Below are positions 38,070-46,020 of a stretch of DNA of 64,000 nt, piece after piece (the stretch's first letter is position 1; each line of letters opens with the position of its first letter). The stretch is from Aphanothece saxicola GSE-SYN-MK-01-06B. Its GTDB lineage: Bacteria; Cyanobacteriota; Cyanobacteriia; PCC-6307; Cyanobiaceae. The notes beneath the pieces are model-generated. The model made no database searches. It was given only the letters and a program-made list of their open reading frames with translations, and was not told the origin of the DNA. The position numbers and the translations under genes were made by a program. Location of the stretch: NCBI GenBank assembly GCA_019359745.1, contig JAHHGT010000001.1, positions 310,001 through 374,000 on the forward strand, read 5' to 3'.

Positions 38070-39353
38070 CTAGGAGAAACGGAAGGAAAGGATGGTGATG
38101 TCGTCCCGCTGGGGATGACGGCCCCGGAACTGCTCGAGGGCCTCGGCGAGAGCCTGGCGCTGGCGATCCAGGGGCTGGCGTGCCAGCTGGATCAGCCATT
38201 CCTTGAATTGCTGGGTGCCGAGTGAAAATCCGTCCTTGCCTCCTGATTGATCCAGAAGCCCGTCGGTGGTGAGGTAGTAGGTGCAGTCCGGAAGCAACGG
38301 AATGTCGTGATCGGTGTAGGCACCGATGCGCTGATCGCAAATGGCTCGATGATCTCCTCTGAGCATGTGCATGGTTTGCCCATCACTCCAATAGAGACTG
38401 ATCTTTGCACCCGAGAATCTAAGTGTTCTGGCTTCAAAGTCAAGGCGAACCAGTCCGATGTCCATGCTGGTCGCGATCGACTTGCTCATCCTTGCTCCGT
38501 GCAGCAGGGTACGCATCGCGGTATCGGTGCAGCTCAGAATCGCGGCGGGGGACGTGATCCCCACTTCCATGATCGAGCGGTCAATCCCCGCTCGGGCCAG
38601 CATTGTCATCATGGCGCCCGAGACGCCATGGCCGGCACAGTCGGCCACACCGGCAAGGCAGTGCCCGCCTTCGGAGTGAAAGATGTAGTAGTCACCCCCA
38701 ACCGTGTCCCGGGGCAGCCAGAGGATGAAATGGTCGTTGCCGAAGGTGTCCTGAAGCTGCCGATCCGGCAAGATCGAGCGCTGCAGCAGACCGGCGTAGT
38801 TGATGGAGGCCTCAATCTGTCGGTTGGCTGCCATCAACTGTTGATTGCTGGTCTCTCCCGCCACCAGGGCATGGCGCATCTTGACGAGCACCATGTTGAA
38901 GGCCTGGGCCAGCCTGGAGATTTCGTCGTTGCTCCGGATCGTCAACAGGCTCGTCATATCATCACTTTCGATCTCACTGGCTTCTCGCACCAGTCGGGCG
39001 ATCGGCAGAATGATGCGCCGGGCGATGATCTGATAGGAAATGATCGCCAGGATGACCAGCAGCAACGTGAGAATCAACGAGACATAGATCTCCGCCGAAC
39101 GGGCGCCCGCAACCATCAGCAACTGGATGGCGGCGATCACCAGATACAGCAGAACAAGCCCATTGACAATGGCAATGAGGGTGAAAACCTGCTGAATGGA
39201 GGCCACCGTTCTTCGGGATGGCAAGGTGTGACGTCGTCGCGAGCTCTCGCGATCGCTGCTGGCATCGGGTTCCCCGTCCTCAGGCCGCAGGACGGGGATC
39301 TTCAACGCCTGAGAGTTCTTTGGGCCCGTGGTGGCCTTCAGGGTGTCGGGCAA
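38070..39353 (-). CDS. siaA: SiaA-type PP2C (SpoIIE) phosphatase with HAMP, short sensor
   Basis: The product is up to 427 residues from TTG 39353; no strong ribosome binding site is seen, so the start is tentative. A polar N-terminus (1-50) leads to two membrane helices (about 56-79 and 90-112) joined by only about ten residues. A HAMP domain (about 113-165), a short coil and a PP2C domain (about 206-427) follow. The metal aspartates are present: GGDYY (221), ADCAGHG (238), TTDGLLD (364) and RDDIT (417/418). It should dephosphorylate SiaC. Pseudomonas SiaA has a large periplasmic domain that is missing here. Confidence 0.87.
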   Translation of the reverse strand: MPDTLKATTGPKNSQALKIPVLRPEDGEPDASSDRESSRRRHTLPSRRTVASIQQVFTLIAIVNGLVLLYLVIAAIQLLMVAGARSAEIYVSLILTLLLVILAIISYQIIARRIILPIARLVREASEIESDDMTSLLTIRSNDEISRLAQAFNMVLVKMRHALVAGETSNQQLMAANRQIEASINYAGLLQRSILPDRQLQDTFGNDHFILWLPRDTVGGDYYIFHSEGGHCLAGVADCAGHGVSGAMMTMLARAGIDRSIMEVGITSPAAILSCTDTAMRTLLHGARMSKSIATSMDIGLVRLDFEARTLRFSGAKISLYWSDGQTMHMLRGDHRAICDQRIGAYTDHDIPLLPDCTYYLTTDGLLDQSGGKDGFSLGTQQFKEWLIQLARQPLDRQRQALAEALEQFRGRHPQRDDITILSFRFS

Positions 39354-39530
39354 TCAGGAGCAGGCTGCTGAGTCCATTCTGCGCAGAAAGTCCCTGGGGC
39401 GCTGTCAACACCGTGGCCCCGCAGGTCGATCCACTCCCTTCTTGTTGCCATGTCCGCGTTGATGGTTTGACTGGCGATGGCCCCCTTGGTCAACAGTCGG
39501 TCACAATGGGACACCGAATTGCACCCTTTC

Positions 39531-40646
39531 ATGCCTGCTCGCCTGCGCATCGCCATCGGCCTGCTGGCGATGTTGCCGGTGGCGGCGGCCGCCGACCGAC
39601 TTCACTGGGGCGATGGGGTCGTCTTCGTGACGTCGATCCTGTCGATCATCCCCCTGGCGATCCTGCTGAGCACCGCCACCGAGGAACTGTCCATCACCCT
39701 CGGTCCTTCCATCGGGGCCTTGCTGAATGCCCTGTTCGGCAACGCCACCGAATTGATCATCGCTCTGGCGGCCCTGCGGGCGGGCCTGGTGGACATCGTC
39801 AAGGCCAGCATCACCGGCACGGTCATGGCCAACCTGCTGCTGGCCCTGGGTCTGTCGATGCTGGTGGGGGGCATCGGCCGCAGCGAGCAGCGCTTCCAGC
39901 CGGTGGTGGCACGGGTCAACGGCTCGGCCATGACCCTGGCGGTCCTGGCAATTCTGATTCCGAGCCTGCGGGGGATGGTGGGTGGCGAGGGCGGGGGTCT
40001 GGATGCGGGCGCCGCCGAGTCGTTCTCCCTGTTCGTGGCCTGGGTGTTGCTGGCCGTCTACGCCCTCACCCTGCTGTTCTCCCTGAAAACCCACCGCACC
40101 CTCTATGCGGTTGCCGAGGCTGATCTGCTGGTGGAAGGGGAGGCTCCTGGTCACGGCGCTGAGGCCGCCCATCGACCGCCCCTGCTTCCCTGGGTGGCTG
40201 TGCTGCTGGCGGCCACCGTGGGCCTGGCCTATTCCTCCGAGCTGTTCGTGGGCGTCGTCGAGACCGTCACCGAGTCACTGGGTCTCTCGGCCCTGTTCAC
40301 CGGCGTGGTGCTGCTCCCGCTGCTGGGCGGTGCCGCGGAATATCTCACCGCCGTGAGCATGGCCCGCAAGGACAAGATGGACCTGGCGGTCTCGGTGGCC
40401 CTGGGCTCCACCCTGCTGGTGGGCCTTCTGGTGGTGCCGGTGCTGCTGCTGGTGGCCCCCCTGCTCGGCCATCCCCTCGACCTCAGTTTCAACGTCTATG
40501 AGGTGGTGGCAGTCGCCACCGCTGTGCTGGTGAGCAATCTGGTCAGTCTCGACGGTCGCTCCGACTGGCTTGAGGGGGTGCTGCTGCTGGCGGCCTACGC
40601 CATCCTCGCCGCCGGGTTCTTCTTCCAGAGCAGCCCCCTGCCATGA
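39531..40646 (+). CDS. Cation/proton antiporter of the CaCA superfamily
   Basis: The product is 371 residues from ATG 39531, with about ten membrane segments. The two alpha-repeats are visible: FGNATELIIALAAL and GGAAEYLTAVSMARKDKMDLAVSVALGST. These Glu-containing helices are the ion-binding site of CAX/ChaA-type Ca2+/H+ exchangers. It overlaps the following gene by four bases (ATGA). A longer in-frame start at 39477 is less convincing. It shares a 177-base divergent region with siaA. Confidence 0.9.
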   Translation: MPARLRIAIGLLAMLPVAAAADRLHWGDGVVFVTSILSIIPLAILLSTATEELSITLGPSIGALLNALFGNATELIIALAALRAGLVDIVKASITGTVMANLLLALGLSMLVGGIGRSEQRFQPVVARVNGSAMTLAVLAILIPSLRGMVGGEGGGLDAGAAESFSLFVAWVLLAVYALTLLFSLKTHRTLYAVAEADLLVEGEAPGHGAEAAHRPPLLPWVAVLLAATVGLAYSSELFVGVVETVTESLGLSALFTGVVLLPLLGGAAEYLTAVSMARKDKMDLAVSVALGSTLLVGLLVVPVLLLVAPLLGHPLDLSFNVYEVVAVATAVLVSNLVSLDGRSDWLEGVLLLAAYAILAAGFFFQSSPLP

Positions 40647-41824
40647 GCACCAAACCGGACGATCGCTCCCTGGCGGGTGCCGCCGCGCCGCCCCTGGCCC
40701 TGCGCTCGGGCGGACCCTGGACGCGCCTGCGTCATGGGGCGGGCTTGCAGTTGCTGCTCACCCTTCTGGTTCTGCTGGCGGCCCTGCTGCTGGGCCTGGC
40801 CTGGCTGGCCCTGCCGGCGGCCCTGCTGACGGTGGTGCTGGCCCTGCGCCAACTGCTGCCTCCGCTCTGGCAGCTGCTGGCCCGCCACCTCGAAGATCCC
40901 CCCACCGTCCGGCTGGTGGCGACCCTGGCCCTCGTGCTGGCCCTTCTCTCGATTCCCCTGGCCCTCGGCTGGCTTGACCCGCTGCTGGAGATCTATCGCA
41001 ACGGCGACTGGGAGGCGATCGGTGCCTTCGGCGAGGGGGTGATCGGGGCCGTCGGCCAGATCCTGGTGGCCCTTGTGGCGCTGATGATCGCCTGGCGCCA
41101 GGTGATGGTGGATCAGCGGCTCACCACCCAGCAGAACCGCATCACCCAGGCCCAGACGATCGACAGCTTCATCCATGGCATCTCGGAGCTGATCAGCGAC
41201 GAAGAAGGTCTGCTGGAGGACTGGCCCCTGGAGCGGATGCTGGCGGAGGGCCGCCTGGCCGCCGTGCTGAGCAGCATCGACGGCGATGGCAAGGCCAGGA
41301 TCCTGCGCTTCCTCTCCCACGCCAGGCTGCTGACCCCCCTGCGCCGCGACCAGCGGCTGGGGCGCGCCATCCTCGACGGCGAGGGCAGCTATGAAGAAGA
41401 CCGCCTGCGGGGGGTTCCCGTGATTCGTCTGCAGAGCATGCTGCGGGGCGCCGATCTCACCGGCACTGACCTGCGCGCCATCGACTTCAACGGCGCCGAT
41501 CTCTCCGGCGCCGACCTCTCCGGCGCCGACCTGGCCGAGGCCAACCTGGCCGCAGTGAATCTGGGGGGCGCCAATCTCCAGGGGGCCTGCCTGCAGGCCA
41601 CCCGGTTCTTCTACGGGGATGCCCTGGTGGCCACCCCCCACCAGGCCCTGGTGGAGCCCGATCACAGCGCAGGAATCGGCACCGGAGCCCAGGTGGAGAA
41701 CATCAATCTCAGCGGCGTTCGGCAGCTGGATCCGGACAACCGCGCCTACCTGGCGGCTTGGTCCGGGGCCCGCTCGCGCCTCACCCTGCCTGGGGGCTGC
41801 AAGGGGCTGCCCAACCGGCTGTAG
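40643..41824 (+). CDS. Membrane protein with pentapeptide repeats
   Basis: The product is 393 residues, coupled to the antiporter by an ATGA overlap. It has two to three N-terminal membrane segments (about 33-66, 90-110, 132-148). A soluble helical region (150-270) follows, then a pentapeptide-repeat patch (about 272-320: LRGADLTGTDLRAIDFNGADLSGADLSGADL AEANLAAVNLGGANL). The right-handed helix formed by such repeats usually mediates binding. Function unknown; the coupling suggests it works with the antiporter, possibly as a regulator, which is inference. Confidence 0.8.
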   Translation: MSTKPDDRSLAGAAAPPLALRSGGPWTRLRHGAGLQLLLTLLVLLAALLLGLAWLALPAALLTVVLALRQLLPPLWQLLARHLEDPPTVRLVATLALVLALLSIPLALGWLDPLLEIYRNGDWEAIGAFGEGVIGAVGQILVALVALMIAWRQVMVDQRLTTQQNRITQAQTIDSFIHGISELISDEEGLLEDWPLERMLAEGRLAAVLSSIDGDGKARILRFLSHARLLTPLRRDQRLGRAILDGEGSYEEDRLRGVPVIRLQSMLRGADLTGTDLRAIDFNGADLSGADLSGADLAEANLAAVNLGGANLQGACLQATRFFYGDALVATPHQALVEPDHSAGIGTGAQVENINLSGVRQLDPDNRAYLAAWSGARSRLTLPGGCKGLPNRL

Positions 41825-41842
41825 GGTCGGGCCGTCCAGCCT

Positions 41843-41927
41843 GGAGGGGTGGTCGAGTGGTTGATGGCTCCGGTCTTGAAAACCGGCGAATCGCAAGATT
41901 CCGTGGGTTCGAATCCCACCCCCTCCG
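41843..41927 (+). tRNA. tRNA-Ser(TGA)
   Basis: An 85-base cloverleaf can be folded by eye. The acceptor stem GGAGGGG (41843-41849) pairs with CCCCTCC (41920-41926), discriminator G at 41927. The anticodon stem CCGGT/ACCGG encloses CTTGAAA with anticodon TGA (41877-41879). A long variable arm (about 41887-41902) is characteristic of tRNA-Ser. T-arm GTGGG-TTCGAAT-CCCAC is at 41903-41919. CCA is not encoded. Confidence 0.96.
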
Positions 41928-41962
41928 TCCTTCTTCCCTGCCCGGTCACTGCGTCCACGGGC

Positions 41963-44473
41963 TCATGGCCCTTCGGCGCGTTCCGCCTGCTGCCGCAGCT
42001 TCTCGAGCCGCTCCAGCAGTGATTCGTTGCTCATCCGGTTGTTGAGCCGTTCCGCCAGCAGGGGGAAGGCCATCGGCCCGGGTCGGGGCAGGCGGCGCTG
42101 CAGCCATTCACTGCCCCCCAGGCGCTGCAGGGTGCTGAGCAGGCGTCCGAGATCGAGCTGATCCTGCAGCACTTCGCTGCGGGCCTGGGCCAGCAGCAGG
42201 TTGGCCGGCTCATGGCGCTCGAAGACATCGAAGAGCAGAGCGGCACTGATCTGCAGCTGGCCGCCAGAGCGGGCCTGGCCGGGATAGCCGTTCACCACCA
42301 GCCCACTCACCTGGGCGATGGAGCGGAAGCGGCGACGACACAGCTCCGAGAGATTCACCGCCCGCTCCAGATCCTCCAGCAGCCCGTCCGGATCCAGCAG
42401 GGTTTCCCCATGCCGCTCCAGCAGCTCCTCGAAGGGGTAGTCCCGAGCCGCCAGCAGCTCGAAGCCGTAATCGTTCACCGACACCGTGAAGGTGCCGGGA
42501 TGGTGCCGGGCCAGCCGCCACGACCACAGGAAGCCCAGGCCTTCGTGCACGAAGCGTCCTTCGAAGGGATAGGCGTAGAGATGGCTGCCCTCCCGGGTGT
42601 GGCACACCTCCACCAGAAACTGCTGGCTGCGGGGCAGGGCGGAGAGCAGCACCTGGCGCTCCAGCAGCGGCCGCAGGGCCTGCAGTTCGGCGGTGTCCAG
42701 CGCAAAGCCCGTCTCACCGTCGAGGGCGCGGGCGCAGCGGTCCACCTCCTGGCGCAGATGGGCGCTGAGCAGGTCGGACAGGGCCATCTGGCCGCCGCCC
42801 CAGGCCGGCACCATGGCGCTGCGGCGCGTCGTGGCCTTGACCATCGCCGTCATCTCCCGCAGTCGCACGAACTCCAGCTGGCGGCCGGCGAAGAAGAAGA
42901 CATCCCCGGGCTTGAGCCGGCCGATGAACACCTCCTCCACGTGGCCCAGCACGGCCCCACGCACGAAGCGCACGGTCACGGCCCGATCGGCGCTGATCGT
43001 GCCGATGTTGAGCCGGTGCAGGCGGGCCACCGCCGTCTCCCGCACCACGAAGCGCCAGGTGCCGTCCCCTTCCGTCCCGCTTGGCTCCCGCTCCAGCTTG
43101 CGGTAGCGGGGATAGGCCCCCAGGCAGTCCCCCCCGTGCTCGAGAAAGCGCAGGCACCACTCCCAGCGGCTTCGCTCCAGCTGGCGGTAGCTCCAGCTGC
43201 GGCGCACGGCCTCAAATGTGGCTTCGGGCTCGAAGCCCGGACCGCAGGCCAGGGTCACCAGGTGCTGCAGCAGCACATCCAGCGGCGCCACCGGCGGGCG
43301 GCGGTGTTCCACCAGCCCCTGCCCCAGCCCCCGGCGCATCGCTGAGACCTCCAGCAGTTCCAGGGCGTTGGTGGGCATGAACAGCACCTGGGCCGTGCCC
43401 CCGGGCTGGTGGGCCGACCGGCCCGCCCGCTGCAGCAGCCGGGCCAGGTTCTTGGCACTGCCGATCTGCACCACCCGCTCCACCGGCTGGAAGTCGACCC
43501 CCAGGTCGAGGGAGCTGGTGCACACCACCCAGCGGATCGCGGCGGCCTTCACCCCCGCCTCGATGGCTTCGCGGGTGGCCCGGTCGATGGCGCTGTGGTG
43601 CAGGGCCATCGACCCTTCCATCTCGGGACAGGCGAAGCGCAGGCATTGGTGCCAGCGCTCGGCCTGGTTGCGGGTGTTGGTGAACAGCAGGATGGAGACA
43701 TCCGGCTCCATGGCCGCCACCAGCTCCTCGTACATGCGCAGGCCCAGATGGCCGGCCCAGGGGAAGCCGTCGATCGTGTCCGGTAACAGGCTGCGGATCT
43801 GGGTGTCCCGCTGGATCCGTGCCGTGATGATGCGCGGCTCGACGCCGACACCCACCGCGGCCCGGGCCGCCTCCTCCAGGTTGCCGATGGTGGCGCTGAT
43901 TGCCCAGGTGCGCAGGGCCGGACGGCGGCTCCGCAGCCAGCTCAGGCACAGCTCGCTCTGGGAGCCCCGCTTGCTGCCCATCAGCTCGTGCCACTCGTCG
44001 ATCACCACCGCCTCGAGATCGGCGAACAGGGCTTCGGCCCTGGGGCCCGCCAGCAGCAGGGAGAGGGACTCGGGGGTGGTGATCAGGATCTGCGGCGGCG
44101 CCTTCAGCTGCTTGCTGCGCTCGTGGCTGCTGGTGTCGCCGTTGCGCAGCCCCACCCGCAGCGGCCAGCCCATGGTCTCGATCGGCTCCCGGATCGCCAG
44201 CAGCAGGTCGCGGCTCAGGGCCCTCAGGGGTGTCAGCACCACCAGGCGCAATCCGCCATCCGGTCCGGCGCCCCCCTTCTCGGCCAGCATCGCCGCGATC
44301 GGCCCCATCACCGCGGCGTAGGTCTTCCCCGAGCCGGTGGGCACCTGGATCAGGCCGCTGCTTCCTTCCAGGTAGGCGCGCCAGCTCTGCCGCTGGAAGG
44401 GCATCGGCCGCCAGCCGCGGCGAGAGAACCAGTCCTCGATGGGGCGCAGCGCCGCCGCGAAGGAACGGGACAA
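41963..44473 (-). CDS. Ligase-associated DEXH helicase (Lhr-like)
   Basis: The product is 836 residues. Helicase motifs are VPTGSGKTYAAV (I), LTPLRALSRD (Ia), TPESLSLLLAG, DEWHE (II, DEVH-like), SATIGN (III), FTNTRNQAERW (IV), SSLDLGVDFQPVERVVQIGS (V) and LLQRAGRSAHQPGG (VI), followed by the Lhr-core C-terminal domains. This matches the ligase-associated DNA damage response helicase (TIGR04121). In other bacteria it clusters with an ATP-dependent ligase, an MBL exonuclease and a phosphoesterase. Here the ligase and exonuclease are elsewhere in the window, at 48209-49873 and 54483-55550. It is near the tRNA on the opposite strand. Confidence 0.9.
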   Translation of the reverse strand: MSRSFAAALRPIEDWFSRRGWRPMPFQRQSWRAYLEGSSGLIQVPTGSGKTYAAVMGPIAAMLAEKGGAGPDGGLRLVVLTPLRALSRDLLLAIREPIETMGWPLRVGLRNGDTSSHERSKQLKAPPQILITTPESLSLLLAGPRAEALFADLEAVVIDEWHELMGSKRGSQSELCLSWLRSRRPALRTWAISATIGNLEEAARAAVGVGVEPRIITARIQRDTQIRSLLPDTIDGFPWAGHLGLRMYEELVAAMEPDVSILLFTNTRNQAERWHQCLRFACPEMEGSMALHHSAIDRATREAIEAGVKAAAIRWVVCTSSLDLGVDFQPVERVVQIGSAKNLARLLQRAGRSAHQPGGTAQVLFMPTNALELLEVSAMRRGLGQGLVEHRRPPVAPLDVLLQHLVTLACGPGFEPEATFEAVRRSWSYRQLERSRWEWCLRFLEHGGDCLGAYPRYRKLEREPSGTEGDGTWRFVVRETAVARLHRLNIGTISADRAVTVRFVRGAVLGHVEEVFIGRLKPGDVFFFAGRQLEFVRLREMTAMVKATTRRSAMVPAWGGGQMALSDLLSAHLRQEVDRCARALDGETGFALDTAELQALRPLLERQVLLSALPRSQQFLVEVCHTREGSHLYAYPFEGRFVHEGLGFLWSWRLARHHPGTFTVSVNDYGFELLAARDYPFEELLERHGETLLDPDGLLEDLERAVNLSELCRRRFRSIAQVSGLVVNGYPGQARSGGQLQISAALLFDVFERHEPANLLLAQARSEVLQDQLDLGRLLSTLQRLGGSEWLQRRLPRPGPMAFPLLAERLNNRMSNESLLERLEKLRQQAERAEGP

Positions 44474-44486
44474 GGGGGGCGGCGGA

Positions 44487-44696
44487 TCAGGTGGAGAGCA
44501 CGGCCACCACCACGGCGGCGATGGCCAGGATCACCGCCCCCAGCACCACGCCGGCGGCGATGTTGCCGCGGCGGATCTCGGCCCGGTAATCGATCGGGGA
44601 GAGGCGATCGAAGAGCAGCAGCCCGAGGTAGATGAGGATGATGCCCAGAAAGGTCCAGCCGACCATCAGCAGCATCTGGAGCAGTGGTTTGACCAT
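44487..44696 (-). CDS. DUF350 small membrane protein
   Basis: The product is 69 residues from ATG 44696 with two membrane helices (about 5-27 and 46-68); the intervening basic loop has DYRAEIRRGNIAAG. This is the single-unit form of the DUF350 (YjfL-like) family. It is divergent from the neighbouring membrane protein gene with 54 bases between, suggesting a shared control region. DUF350, DUF4178 and spermidine synthase genes co-occur in many genomes as a stress-related envelope module; the DUF350 half is on the opposite strand here. Confidence 0.8.
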   Translation of the reverse strand: MVKPLLQMLLMVGWTFLGIILIYLGLLLFDRLSPIDYRAEIRRGNIAAGVVLGAVILAIAAVVVAVLST

Positions 44697-44750
44697 CCCC
44701 TCATTGCAACGCCGGCACCACCGTAGGGATGGACAGGAGGCCAGCTCCTG

Positions 44751-45785
44751 ATGGCGCCGGCGTCCATGGGTGGGCGGCGCGATCCGGCCCTGCTGCTCTG
44801 GCCCCTTGCCAGCCTGCTGCTGCCGTTGCTGCCCCTGCTGGTGCTGCTGCTGTCGGCCCTGGAGGGGCCTCGGCGGTTGGTGATGGTGGTGCCGGAGGGT
44901 CAGCGGGTGCTGAGTGCCCCCTTTGCGCTGCAGGACGGTTGGCTGGGCAGCCCTCGACTGGCGCTGACGGCCGAGATTCCCCCCAACAGCTCGATCGAGC
45001 TGGACGTGGCCGTCCTCGATGCAACCGGCCGCACCGTGCTGGACCTCACCAAGGACGGGTGGCGTGCCAGTGGCGTCTGGGCGGAGGGAGGGGAGAGCGG
45101 CACCTGGGAGGAAAACGATGCGGGCCTGGCGCTGGCCATGCGGCCAGGGCAGAGCGGCCGCTTCCAGCTGGCCGTGCAGGTGCAGGACCTGCTCAATGAA
45201 GCGGGCCAGCCGCTGCCCGATCCGGTGGTCGTGCGCGGCAGCGTCCGTAATCACAGCGTTGACGCCCCGCTGCTGTTGGTCACCGCCGTGCTGTCCCTGG
45301 CGGTGGTTCAGGTGCTGCTGCTGGCCTGCTATGGCGCCAGTCGCGGCCGCTGGGTCCAGCGCAGCCAGGACGCCAGTGGCGCGATCCGCTGCGGGGTCGG
45401 TGGCCCGGGTCTGCTGCGGCTGGGCGTGGTGGCGCGCTGGGAGCTGCCCCACGACAATCCGCCGCTGGGGCAGCCCCCGGGCCCGGCGGCCCTGGAGCTG
45501 CGGGTGAGCGATGACCGCGGACGCTCTCTCCTGCAGCATCGCGAGCTGGTGGCGGTGGCCCACCGCTCGGATGATGGCGACCATTGGTTGTCGGTGCGCC
45601 ACACCCTGCACCTGCGGCTTCCGGAGCGTGGCAGCTACCGCTTCCAGGTGAAACTGCCGGAGGAATTCCGGGGGGATGGCGACGTCTGGGAGATCGAATG
45701 GCTGCAGCTCAGCGTCGAAGACGGTCGGATGATCGCCTGGCCGGTGCCCGTTCTGCCCCTTGCTGGGGCGGTGGAGGGCTGCTGA
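44751..45785 (+). CDS. Membrane protein of DUF350/DUF4178 module
   Basis: The product is 344 residues with an N-terminal membrane helix (about 14-37, ALLLWPLASLLLPLLPLLVLLL) and another at about 172-192 (PLLLVTAVLSLAVVQVLLLACY). The first extramembrane region (40-170) is a beta-rich domain with PPNSSIELDVAVLDATGR. The C-terminal region also looks beta-rich, ending SYRFQVKLPEEFRGDGDVWEIEWLQLSVEDG. I do not recognise a family name. It is followed two bases later by the 77-aa gene (TGAGATG), and so heads an operon with the spermidine-synthase-like gene. Confidence 0.75.
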   Translation: MAPASMGGRRDPALLLWPLASLLLPLLPLLVLLLSALEGPRRLVMVVPEGQRVLSAPFALQDGWLGSPRLALTAEIPPNSSIELDVAVLDATGRTVLDLTKDGWRASGVWAEGGESGTWEENDAGLALAMRPGQSGRFQLAVQVQDLLNEAGQPLPDPVVVRGSVRNHSVDAPLLLVTAVLSLAVVQVLLLACYGASRGRWVQRSQDASGAIRCGVGGPGLLRLGVVARWELPHDNPPLGQPPGPAALELRVSDDRGRSLLQHRELVAVAHRSDDGDHWLSVRHTLHLRLPERGSYRFQVKLPEEFRGDGDVWEIEWLQLSVEDGRMIAWPVPVLPLAGAVEGC

Positions 45786-45786
45786 G

Positions 45787-46020
45787 ATGGCCGATGAACG
45801 CGGGCTGATTCTGTTGCTGGCCGTCGCGGTGGTCGCCGTCGGCACCGTCACGGCCGTGACACGCCCCGGCCTCTGGCGCCTCGGCCAGGACGGCACCCCC
45901 GCCGCCGGCAGCGGTGTGCGCTATGGCGGCACCTACCGCTCCGGACGCTGGGTGGCGGCTCCGACCCGCCGCCAGGACTGGTCCGGCTTCCAGGGGCGCG
46001 GACCGGGCCCGGCCAAGTGA
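45787..46020 (+). CDS. Small secreted or membrane protein of the spermidine-synthase operon
   Basis: The product is 77 residues from ATG 45787. It has an N-terminal hydrophobic helix (about 6-24) and a Gly/Arg/Trp-rich tail (YGGTYRSGRWVAAPTRRQDW, then SGFQGRGPGPAK). It has the shape of a short membrane-anchored protein; I do not recognise its family with certainty. The stop overlaps the start of the next gene (GTGA), so the two are translated together. It belongs to the same operon as the membrane protein before it. Confidence 0.7.
   Translation: MADERGLILLLAVAVVAVGTVTAVTRPGLWRLGQDGTPAAGSGVRYGGTYRSGRWVAAPTRRQDWSGFQGRGPGPAK

Noticed and set aside
41430-41590. DNA tandem repeat
   Set aside because: It is the coding trace of pentapeptide repeats, not a separate repeat element.
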